Shown: positions 56,524 through 64,000 of the stretch, piece after piece
Position numbering within the stretch: position 1 is the first letter of the stretch
How the letters are laid out: every line of letters starts with the position of its first letter
Assembly: GCF_001530125.1 (NCBI RefSeq)
Contig: NZ_LDUG01000002.1
Location: forward strand, 1 to 64,000
Direction: 5' to 3'
Length of the DNA stretch: 64,000 nt
Source: Thiobacillus denitrificans
Lineage (GTDB): Bacteria > Pseudomonadota > Gammaproteobacteria > Burkholderiales > Thiobacillaceae
The notes under the pieces: model-generated
Seen by the model: the letters and a program-made list of their open reading frames with translations, nothing else
What the model was told of the DNA's origin: nothing
The model's database searches: none
Program-made: the position numbers and the translations under genes

Positions 56524-58203
56524 ATGAAAACAAGTCCATTAGCGGGGAAGCCCGCCCCGCCGGCCATTCTGGTCAATGTGCCCAGACTCGTCACGGCCTA
56601 CTACAGCAACATGCCCGACCCTTCGGTGCCCGGGCAACGCGTCGCGTTCGGCACCTCGGGGCATCGGGGTTCGGCGTTCGAAAACAGCTTCAACGAATGG
56701 CATGTGCTGGCCATCACTCAGGCCATTTGCGATTACCGCACGCAGCGGGGAATCGATGGGCCGCTGTTTGTGGGGATCGACACGCACGCGCTTTCGAAAC
56801 CGGCGTATGCCAGTGCGCTCGAAGTGCTGGCGGCCAACGGGGTGGACGTCATGCTCGCGGACAAGGACGAATACACGCCGACCCCTGCGATTTCCCACGC
56901 AATACTGGTTTACAACCGCGGCCGCGTTGCCGGACTGGCGGACGGCGTTGTCATCACGCCTTCGCACAATCCGCCCGACAGCGGCGGCTTCAAGTACAAC
57001 CCGCCCAATGGCGGACCGGCGGACAAGGACGTCACCGGATGGATCGAAGCCCGCGCCAATGCGCTTCTGGAAAGCGGCCTGAAGGGGGTGCGAAGAATGT
57101 CGCTCGAACAGGCCCGGCGCGCCGCGACCACGCACCGGCACGACTTTCTCAATACTTACGTTGCCGATCTCGGCAGCGTGCTCGACATGGAGGCGATTCG
57201 TGGCGCGGACATCCGCATGGGCGTGGATCCGCTGGGTGGCGCCGGCGTTCACTATTGGGGCCCGATTGCCGAGCGCTATGGCTTGAATCTCACGGTGGTG
57301 AACGCGGCCGTCGATCCGACCTTCCGCTTCATGACGCTCGATTGGGACGGCCAGATCCGCATGGACCCCTCTTCGTCCTACGCCATGCAGAGCCTGATCA
57401 GCCTCAAGGACCGCTTCGACATCGCCTTCGCCTGCGATACCGACCATGACCGGCATGGCATCGTCACCAAAAACGCGGGCTTGCTGCCGCCCAACCATTA
57501 CCTTGCAGTCGCCATTGACTACCTGTTCCAGCATCGGCCGAAATGGCGCAAGAATGCGGCGATTGGCAAGACCATGGTCAGCAGCCAGATGATCGATCGC
57601 GTCGCAGCGAGGCTTGGCCGCACGCTCTACGAGGTGCCGGTCGGTTTCAAATGGTTTGTGGATGGCCTGCACGACGGCTCGCTGGGCTTCGGCGGGGAAG
57701 AAAGTGCGGGTGCCTCGTTTGTGCGGATGGATGGCAGCGTCTGGACAACGGACAAGGACGGCATGGTCCCGGCGTTGCTGTCGGCGGAGATCACCGCGCG
57801 CATGGGCCGCGACCCCGGCGAACGCTACCGCGAGCTTGCGCGCGCGTTCGGCGAACCGGTTTACGATCGTATCGAGGCGCCGGCGACCCTGGAGCAAAAA
57901 CAAAGGCTGGCACAGCTTTCGCTTCGGCAGGTGCTGTCTGCCGAGCTGGCAGGCGAAAAAATCCAGAGCATCCTCACCCAGGCGCCCGGCAACGGCGCAT
58001 CCCTCGGCGGCTTGAAGGTGGTGACGGAGAGCGGCTGGTTTGCGGCGCGGCCGTCCGGCACCGAAGACATCTACAAGATCTATGCCGAGAGCTTTCGGGA
58101 TGCGGATCATCTGCGCCGCATTCAGGAGGAAGCCCAGGCTATCGTTACCGATGCTTTGACGGCATCCCCGCAGTCGCCAGAGCTGTCATCCAGCAGCAAA
58201 TGA
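56524..58203 (+). CDS. pgm: Alpha-D-glucose phosphoglucomutase
   Basis: 559 residues from ATG 56524, where the N-terminus ([19 protein letters not shown]) lines up with E. coli Pgm from memory; an ATG at 56461 would add 21 unmatched residues. Phosphoserine in VITPSHNPP (Ser147), metal loop DTDHDRHG, sugar loop [10 protein letters not shown] and phosphate loop [13 protein letters not shown]. It interconverts glucose-1-P and glucose-6-P. First gene of a pgm-glgP-ackA-xfp series with gaps of 10, about 31 and -41 bases. Confidence 0.92.
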   Translation: MKTSPLAGKPAPPAILVNVPRLVTAYYSNMPDPSVPGQRVAFGTSGHRGSAFENSFNEWHVLAITQAICDYRTQRGIDGPLFVGIDTHALSKPAYASALEVLAANGVDVMLADKDEYTPTPAISHAILVYNRGRVAGLADGVVITPSHNPPDSGGFKYNPPNGGPADKDVTGWIEARANALLESGLKGVRRMSLEQARRAATTHRHDFLNTYVADLGSVLDMEAIRGADIRMGVDPLGGAGVHYWGPIAERYGLNLTVVNAAVDPTFRFMTLDWDGQIRMDPSSSYAMQSLISLKDRFDIAFACDTDHDRHGIVTKNAGLLPPNHYLAVAIDYLFQHRPKWRKNAAIGKTMVSSQMIDRVAARLGRTLYEVPVGFKWFVDGLHDGSLGFGGEESAGASFVRMDGSVWTTDKDGMVPALLSAEITARMGRDPGERYRELARAFGEPVYDRIEAPATLEQKQRLAQLSLRQVLSAELAGEKIQSILTQAPGNGASLGGLKVVTESGWFAARPSGTEDIYKIYAESFRDADHLRRIQEEAQAIVTDALTASPQSPELSSSSK

Positions 58204-58213
58204 AGAAAACCCC

Positions 58214-60760
58214 ATGAGTGAACAAGCCCCCGTTAGTCACCCCAAGCAGCGTTACGTATCAACGGACGTCGAGGGATTCGATGCGCTGGCCGAACTGGCC
58301 CTGGATATGCGTTCGTCGTGGAACCACGCCACCGACCAGGTGTGGCGACGGCTGGATCCGATTCTGTGGGAGCTGACCCAAAATCCCTGGGTCGTGCTGC
58401 AGACGGTGTCGCGGGAGACGCTCCAGCTTGCGTTGGCCGATCCCGCTTTCCGCAAAAGCGTTGATGATCTGGTGCACGCCAGGCGCGGTGCGGCGGAGGC
58501 GCCTGCGTGGTTCCAGCAAGCCCACCCGCAATCCCCGTTGCGCTGTGTCGCGTATTTCAGCATGGAATTCATGCTGAGCGAGGCCTTGCCCATCTACTCG
58601 GGTGGACTGGGCAACGTGGCCGGCGATCAGCTCAAGGCCGCCGGCGATCTGGGCGTTCCGGTCGTCGGCGTGGGGCTGCTCTATCAGCAAGGCTATTTTC
58701 GCCAGGTGATCGACAAGGATGGCGCGCAACAGGTTCTTTACCCCTACAACGACCCCGGACAGTTGCCGATCACACCGCTGCGCAAACCGAATGGCGAGTG
58801 GTTGCGTCTGGAGATCGCCCTGCCTGGCTACTCGGTCTGGCTGCGCGCCTGGCAGGTTCAGGTCGGTCGCGTGAAGCTGTTCCTGCTGGACAGCAATGAC
58901 GTTGCGAATTACCCGGCGCATCGCGGCATTACCAGCGAACTGTACGGCGGCGGGCCGGAGTTGCGCCTCAAACAGGAGGTGGTGCTCGGCATCGGCGGAT
59001 GGCGGCTGCTCGCGGCGCTCGGCATTCAGCCGGAAGTTTGCCACCTGAATGAGGGGCATGCCGCCTTCGCGGTGCTGGAACGCGCGCGCGACTTCATGCA
59101 GGAAACCGGGCTGAGCTTCGAGGCCGCGCTGGCCGTCACCCGTGCGGGCAACCTCTTCACCATACACACGGCGATAGCCGCGGGCTTCGATCGTTTTGCG
59201 CCTTCACTGATCGATACGTACCTCGGTGGATATGCCGAGCAGCATCTAGGCATGACGCGCCACGAGCTGCTGGCCCTGGGCCGCCAGAACCCGAACGATT
59301 CTTCGGAACCCTTCAACATGGCCTATCTGGCGATTCGCGGCAGCGGGGCTGTGAACGGCGTAAGCAGTTTGCATGGCAAGGTGAGCCGGCGCTTGTTTGA
59401 ACCGCTCTTCCCCCGCTGGCCGACGGAAGAAGTCCCGGTCGGACACGTGACCAACGGCGTTCACATGCCGACCTGGGACTCGGCCCCGGCCGACGATCTC
59501 TGGACGGAGGCCTGCGGCAAGGACCGCTGGCTGGGAACGGTGGAGACGCTGGAGCAGGATATTCGCCGGGTCTCCGACGCCAGGCTGTGGCAATTTCGCA
59601 CCGACGCCAGCCTGACGCTCGTTGCATTCGCCCGCGAACGCTTGTCCAGGCAACTGGCAGCGTCAGGTGCGTCGCCGGAGGTCGTTGACGATGCGAAGCA
59701 GGTGTGCGATTGCAACACGTTGACGCTGGGCTTTGCACGCCGTTTTGCAAGCTACAAACGACCGAACCTGCTGCTGCACGACCCGGAGCGGCTGCTGCGC
59801 CTGCTGACGAATCCGCAACGCCCGGTGCAACTCATCCTGGCCGGCAAGGCTCATCCCGCAGACCAGGCAGGCCAGGCGCTCATCCAGCAATGGATGCATT
59901 TCATCCAGCGGCCCGAGGTGCGCTCCCATGCGATCTTCCTCAGCGACTACGACATGCATCTGACCGAGCAGTTGGTGCAGAGCGTGGATGTCTGGCTCAA
60001 CACGCCGCGACGTCCCTGGGAAGCGTGCGGAACCAGCGGCATGAAGGTACTGGTCAATGGCGGCATCAATCTGTCGGAACTGGACGGCTGGTGGGCGGAA
60101 GCCTACACGCCGGAAGTGGGCTGGGCGCTGGGCGATGGCCAGGAACATGATGACGATCCCGCGTGGGACGCCATTGAAGCCGAAGCCCTCTATGACCTGC
60201 TCGAACGCGAGGTGATCCCCGAGTTCTATACCCGTGACGAGCAGGGCATTCCCACTGCCTGGGTGGCGCGGATGCGGGAAAGCATGGCGCAGTTGACGCC
60301 GCGCTTTTCCAGCAACCGCGCGGTGCGCGAATACACCGGGCAATACTACCTTCCGGCCGCCGCAGCCTACCGCGAGCGGGCCGCCGACAATGGCGCACTC
60401 GGCGTGGCGCTGGTGGATTGGCGGCACGCGCTGGCGCAAAAATGGGCCGCGCTGCGTTTCGGTGAGGTCAAGCTTGAGACCGCGAGCGAGCAGCAGGTAT
60501 TTGAAATACAGGTGTATCTCGATGACCTCGACCCGGAATCGGTACAGGTCGAACTCTATGCCAACGGCGTTGGCGGTGCCGCAGCGGAGCGCGTGGAGAT
60601 GCAGCGCGTGCGGCAACTGGTAGGCGCAGCAAACGGCTTTGCCTACCGTGCAGAAGTGCCGGCAGCCCGCCCGGCAACCGACTATACAGCGCGGCTCATA
60701 CCGCGCCACGATGGCGCGGCGGTTCCTCTGGAAGACGCGCACATCCTGTGGCAGCAGTGA
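58214..60760 (+). CDS. glgP: Alpha-glucan (glycogen) phosphorylase
   Basis: 848 residues, the GT35 GlgP-type with the N-terminal DUF3417-like region (FDALAELALDMRSSWNHATDQVWRRLDP). The PLP-binding Lys is K611 in EACGTSGMKVLVNGGINLSELDGWW; FARRFASYKRPNLLLHDPERL and YFSMEFMLSEALPIYSGGLGNVAGD are canonical. It releases glucose-1-P from stored glucan, which the upstream phosphoglucomutase converts to glucose-6-P. The ATG at 58214 lies ten bases after the pgm stop. Confidence 0.92.
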   Translation: MSEQAPVSHPKQRYVSTDVEGFDALAELALDMRSSWNHATDQVWRRLDPILWELTQNPWVVLQTVSRETLQLALADPAFRKSVDDLVHARRGAAEAPAWFQQAHPQSPLRCVAYFSMEFMLSEALPIYSGGLGNVAGDQLKAAGDLGVPVVGVGLLYQQGYFRQVIDKDGAQQVLYPYNDPGQLPITPLRKPNGEWLRLEIALPGYSVWLRAWQVQVGRVKLFLLDSNDVANYPAHRGITSELYGGGPELRLKQEVVLGIGGWRLLAALGIQPEVCHLNEGHAAFAVLERARDFMQETGLSFEAALAVTRAGNLFTIHTAIAAGFDRFAPSLIDTYLGGYAEQHLGMTRHELLALGRQNPNDSSEPFNMAYLAIRGSGAVNGVSSLHGKVSRRLFEPLFPRWPTEEVPVGHVTNGVHMPTWDSAPADDLWTEACGKDRWLGTVETLEQDIRRVSDARLWQFRTDASLTLVAFARERLSRQLAASGASPEVVDDAKQVCDCNTLTLGFARRFASYKRPNLLLHDPERLLRLLTNPQRPVQLILAGKAHPADQAGQALIQQWMHFIQRPEVRSHAIFLSDYDMHLTEQLVQSVDVWLNTPRRPWEACGTSGMKVLVNGGINLSELDGWWAEAYTPEVGWALGDGQEHDDDPAWDAIEAEALYDLLEREVIPEFYTRDEQGIPTAWVARMRESMAQLTPRFSSNRAVREYTGQYYLPAAAAYRERAADNGALGVALVDWRHALAQKWAALRFGEVKLETASEQQVFEIQVYLDDLDPESVQVELYANGVGGAAAERVEMQRVRQLVGAANGFAYRAEVPAARPATDYTARLIPRHDGAAVPLEDAHILWQQ

Positions 60761-60791
60761 TCACGCGGAAAAAATGGCAAGGGAATGGAAC

Positions 60792-62040
60792 ATGAGCTCA
60801 ACGGCGGATAGCGTACTGACCATCAACGGCGGCTCGTCCAGCATCAAGTTTGCGCTGTACCAGACCGGCCCGCCGATGCAACGAAGCCTGACAGGCATCG
60901 TTGACCACATCGGCTCATCCGGAACGCATCTGACTTACAGCGATGCGTCCCGGGACCCGCAGGAAAGCCACAACATCGACGCTGCCGGTCACGCTTTGGT
61001 TGTCGATTTTCTGCTCGACTGGCTTGAACGGCAGGTCGGTTTCAAGCACGTCAGCGGCGTGGGCCACCGCGTGGGCCACGGCATGAAACATAGCCAGCCC
61101 GAGCGTGTTTCACAGGCATTGCTGGATGAACTGCATCGCATCCGTTCATACGACCCGGATCATCTGCCGCGCGAGATCGAGCTGATCGAGGCGTTTCGCA
61201 GGCGCTATCCGAATCTGCCCCAGGTGGCCTGTTTTGACACGGCGTTTCATCACAGCTTGCCGCGCGTGGCACGGCTATTGCCGATCCCGCGCCGTTTCGA
61301 CGCAGCGGAAATCCAGCGCTATGGCTTCCACGGCTTGTCCTATGCTTACCTGATGCAGGAACTCGCGCAGCTTGCGGGAACACAAGCCGGCCCAGGACCG
61401 GGTGATCCTGCCGCACCTGGGTAATGGTGCGAGCCTGGCCGCCGTGCGCGGTGGCCGGAGCATCGATACCAGCATGGGTTTTACCCCGGCCGGCGGTGTG
61501 CCGATGGGAACCCGGACGGGCGACCTGGACCCCGGCGTGGCCTGGCATTTGATGCAGAGCGAGCATCTGACACCCGAACAGTTCAACCGCCTCATCAATC
61601 ACGAATCCGGACTGCTCGGCGTGTCGGAAACCAGCTCCGACATGCGCGACCTGATCAGGGACGAGGCAACCGACGTGCACGCCGCCGAAGCGGTCGAGCT
61701 GTTCTGCTACCAGGTCAAGAAATGGATCGGCGCCTTCGCGGCGGCGCTGGGCGGATTGGATACGCTGGTGTTCGCGGGCGGCATCGGCGAGAACGCGCCG
61801 CTTGTTTGTGCGCGAGTCTGCGCGGGACTGCAGTTTCTTGGCATCGAGATCGCGGACGCTCGCAATGCAACGAATGCGGGCGTGATTTCAACGGCGCGCA
61901 GCCGGGTCGCAGTCCGTGTCATGCATACGGATGAGGAAGTGATGATCGCGAAATCGGTCTGCCGCGTTTTAAACCTCCCAACGGGAAAGGAAAATCCACA
62001 TGGTCAGCAAGACGAAAACGCCCAAAGAAGCCACGATTAA
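60792..62040 (+). pseudogene. ackA: Acetate kinase, frameshifted as read
   Basis: ATG 60792 with AAGGGA seven bases upstream starts VLTINGGSSSIKFALY, the acetate/propionate kinase N-terminus. The frame holds to QLAGTQAG and then fails at a CCC run (61391-61393). One base further on, QDRVILPHLGNGASLAAVRGGRSIDTSMG continues to the end (GGIGENAPLVCARV) and stops at 62040. Removing one C gives a normal protein of about 415 residues with all domains. It may be a true disruption or a sequencing error. It would make ATP and acetate from acetyl phosphate supplied by the phosphoketolase encoded next. Confidence 0.85.
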
Positions 62041-64000
62041 TCCAAAAGCTGTCATTGCGAGCAAAGCGAAGCGATCCAGCGTCCCGGCCAAATCAAAGAC
62101 CCCTGGATCGCCGCGTCGCTCCGCGCCTCGCGATGACGGAATTGTTCAGCGTTTTCCCAAGCCTGCGGACAAGTCCTTGTCGCCCGATCTTCTGCGCAGG
62201 ATGGACGCCTACTGGCGGGCCGCCAACTATCTGTCGGTCGGCCAAATTTATTTGTACGACAATCCGCTGCTCAAAAAACCCCTGAAGCTGGAACACGTCA
62301 AGCCGCGCTTGCTGGGGCATTGGGGCACCACGCCGGGCCTGAACTTCATTTATGTCCACCTCAACCGGATCATCCGGCAATACGACCTGAGCATCATCAA
62401 TGTCACCGGTCCCGGACATGGCGGTCCGGGCCTGGTGGCCAATACGTATCTGGAGGGCACGTACAGCGAGGTGTATCCGAACGTGTCGCAGGATGAGCCG
62501 GGGATGAAGAAGCTGTTCACCCAATTTTCCTTCCCGGGCGGCATCCCCAGCCACGTCGCACCGGAAACGCCGGGTTCCATCAACGAAGGCGGCGAGCTCG
62601 GCTATGCCCTGTCGCATGCCTATGGCGCAGCGTTCGACAATCCCTACTTGCTGGTGGCCTGCGTGGTGGGCGACGGCGAAGCGGAAACCGGCCCGATGGC
62701 GACCAGCTGGCACTCGAACAAATTCCTCAACCCGGTTCACGACGGCGCCGTGCTGCCCATTCTGCATTTGAACGGCTACAAGATCGCCGGCCCCACCGTG
62801 CTGGCGCGCATTCCCCGCGACGAACTGGACGCGCTGTTTCGTGGTTATGGCTACACGCCGTATTTCGTCGAGGGCGACGATCCCGAGGCGATGCATCAAT
62901 TGATGGCTGCCACGCTCGATACCGTGGTTGCCGAGATCCAGCACATCCAGCGCGACGCGCGCGCCAACGGGTTTGGCGAGCGCCCGCGCTGGCCGATGAT
63001 CATCCTGCGCTCGCCGAAGGGCTGGACCGGGCCTGAATCCGTGGATGGCAAATTGATCGAAGGCAGCTTTCGCGCGCATCAGGTGCCGGTGACCGCTTTC
63101 GTCGAGACGCCCAAGCATTTGAAGATTCTCGAGCAGTGGATGAAAAGCTACCGGCCAGAAGAATTATTCGACGAGCATGGCCGCCTGATAGCGGAACTGG
63201 CCGAACTGGCACCGACAGGCGAACGGCGCATGGGCGCAAACCCGCACGCCAATGGCGGCATGCTGCTGCGCGACCTGAGAATACCGGACTTCCGCGACTA
63301 TGCGGTGAAGGTGCCGCAACCCGGCGTAGTCATTGCCGAAGCGACACGCACCCAGGGCGAGTTCCTGCGCGACGTGATGAAGCTCAATGCCGAAGCACGC
63401 AACTTCCGCATTTTCAGCCCGGACGAAACCGCGTCGAACCGCTGGGCTGCGCTGTTCGAGGTCACCAACCGCTGTTCGACGGCCGAGATTCTTCCCGGCG
63501 ACGAACATGTCGCGCCCGATGGCCGGGTCATGGAAATGCTGAGCGAGCACCAGTGCCAGGGCTGGCTCGAAGGCTATCTGCTGACCGGACGCCATGGCTT
63601 TTTCTCGTGTTACGAAGCCTTCATCCATATTGTCGATTCGATGTTCAACCAGCACGCCAAGTGGCTCGATGTGGCGCGCGACATTCCGTGGCGCCGGCCC
63701 ATTGCCTCGTTGAACTATTTGCTGTCTTCGCACGTGTGGCGGCAGGATCACAATGGCTTCAGCCATCAGGACCCGGGGTTCATCGACCTGGTGGTGAACA
63801 AGAAGGCCGAGATCATCCGCGTCTATCTGCCGCCCGATGCCAACACCCTGCTGTCGGTGACCGACCATTGCCTGCGCAGCCACAATAACGTCAATGTCAT
63901 CGTCGCCGGTAAGCAGCCGGAACTGCAATGGCTGGACATGGATGCGGCGATCAAACACTGCACTGCCGGTCTGGGGATCTGGAAATGGGCCAGCAACGAT
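62000..64000 (+). CDS. xfp: Xylulose-5-phosphate/fructose-6-phosphate phosphoketolase (3' end beyond window)
   Basis: ATG 62000, with AAAGGA eight bases upstream, begins inside the 3' end of ackA. 667 codons are present; about 120 more are expected. [47 protein letters not shown] (residues 223-232, TPP-Mg site) and [10 protein letters not shown] are diagnostic. It splits xylulose-5-P or fructose-6-P into acetyl phosphate plus a smaller sugar phosphate. Residues about 18-46 are encoded by an inverted-repeat element and are Arg/Ser/Pro-rich; the conserved protein starts near residue 60. Confidence 0.92.
   Translation, partial: MVSKTKTPKEATINPKAVIASKAKRSSVPAKSKTPGSPRRSAPRDDGIVQRFPKPADKSLSPDLLRRMDAYWRAANYLSVGQIYLYDNPLLKKPLKLEHVKPRLLGHWGTTPGLNFIYVHLNRIIRQYDLSIINVTGPGHGGPGLVANTYLEGTYSEVYPNVSQDEPGMKKLFTQFSFPGGIPSHVAPETPGSINEGGELGYALSHAYGAAFDNPYLLVACVVGDGEAETGPMATSWHSNKFLNPVHDGAVLPILHLNGYKIAGPTVLARIPRDELDALFRGYGYTPYFVEGDDPEAMHQLMAATLDTVVAEIQHIQRDARANGFGERPRWPMIILRSPKGWTGPESVDGKLIEGSFRAHQVPVTAFVETPKHLKILEQWMKSYRPEELFDEHGRLIAELAELAPTGERRMGANPHANGGMLLRDLRIPDFRDYAVKVPQPGVVIAEATRTQGEFLRDVMKLNAEARNFRIFSPDETASNRWAALFEVTNRCSTAEILPGDEHVAPDGRVMEMLSEHQCQGWLEGYLLTGRHGFFSCYEAFIHIVDSMFNQHAKWLDVARDIPWRRPIASLNYLLSSHVWRQDHNGFSHQDPGFIDLVVNKKAEIIRVYLPPDANTLLSVTDHCLRSHNNVNVIVAGKQPELQWLDMDAAIKHCTAGLGIWKWASND
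62051..62137. repeat. GTCATTGCGAGC-type inverted repeat inside the xfp 5' end
   Basis: GTCATTGCGAGCaaaGCGAAGCGATCCAG-type left arm (62051-62079) and a right arm ending in CTCGCGATGAC (to 62137) form an imperfect palindrome of the dispersed GTCATTGCGAG repeat class. It lies in frame within the coding sequence. Confidence 0.65.

Noticed and set aside
59663-60742. Antisense frame of 359 codons opposite glgP
   Set aside because: Shadow frame; glgP on the other strand is strongly conserved.

Overview
The window is about 64 kb of GC-rich, densely packed chromosome with short intergenic gaps and many ATGA or TGATG overlaps. Gene content (six-gene Mrp antiporter operon, yjgA/pmbA pair, mogA-EI24, NfeD-slipin, DUF2339-DUF3999, DUF2288, exported SoxW-like thioredoxin) suggests a betaproteobacterium, perhaps a Thiobacillus-like member of the Nitrosomonadales. 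That placement rests on family recognition, not on a search. I see no rRNA, tRNA or CRISPR array.

Layout. 1-3.2 kb: 5' part of a secreted Gly/Asn-rich repeat protein behind a consensus sigma-54 promoter, a PfkB sugar kinase and a DUF481 outer-membrane protein. 3.6-4.6 kb: an EAL-domain protein whose last residues and stop codon come from a 237-bp MITE-like element. 4.7-10.6 kb: mrpA(B)CDEFG. 10.7-15.5 kb: OmpA-type lipoprotein, NfeD protease plus slipin, a Bax-inhibitor-1 family membrane protein and TatD. 15.6-18.0 kb (minus): methyltransferase, UspA, FolE and dienelactone hydrolase. 18.2-26.2 kb: DUF2339/DUF3999, an S4 pseudouridine-synthase-like protein, NTF2-like, YheT-like hydrolase and phosphomannomutase/phosphoglucomutase. 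26.3-29.6 kb (minus): PhnD-like periplasmic protein overlapping a membrane GGDEF-EAL protein. 29.8-36.5 kb: CorA (apparently no ATG start), beta-propeller protein, thioredoxin, MogA, EI24, a zincin, YjgA and PmbA.

36.6-40.5 kb is a scarred toxin-antitoxin and insertion-sequence hotspot: frameshifted brnT with intact brnA, remnants of ISAzo13-type and IS4-type transposases, a decapitated sensor gene, D-lactate dehydrogenase, a truncated vapB copy and an intact vapBC. 40.6-46.4 kb: GDSL esterase, TRAP permeases without a binding protein, FKBP, YgiQ and DUF2288.

46.6-64 kb looks like a stress/fermentation cluster: a CPH-type P-type ATPase fused to a DUF2934 tail, a 40-residue membrane peptide, a tandem DUF1566 protein, then phosphoglucomutase, glucan phosphorylase, acetate kinase (frameshifted as read) and phosphoketolase (runs off the end). 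The last four make a route from stored glucan to sugar phosphates, acetyl phosphate and acetate with ATP gain. Three promoters in this cluster carry the same palindromic 18-mer, each 11 bases after a TTTTCYGCTT block, which suggests a shared regulator. Between two of these sites sits a two-gene candidate defence module (49.6-54.9 kb): an AAA/DUF4143 ATPase and a 1347-residue NACHT-type STAND ATPase with a C-terminal PD-(D/E)XK-like nuclease motif.

A recurring theme is small inverted-repeat DNA elements inside reading frames that stay open: the EAL protein C-terminus, the MrpD C-terminus, the middle of the GGDEF-EAL protein, the YgiQ stop codon and the phosphoketolase N-terminus.
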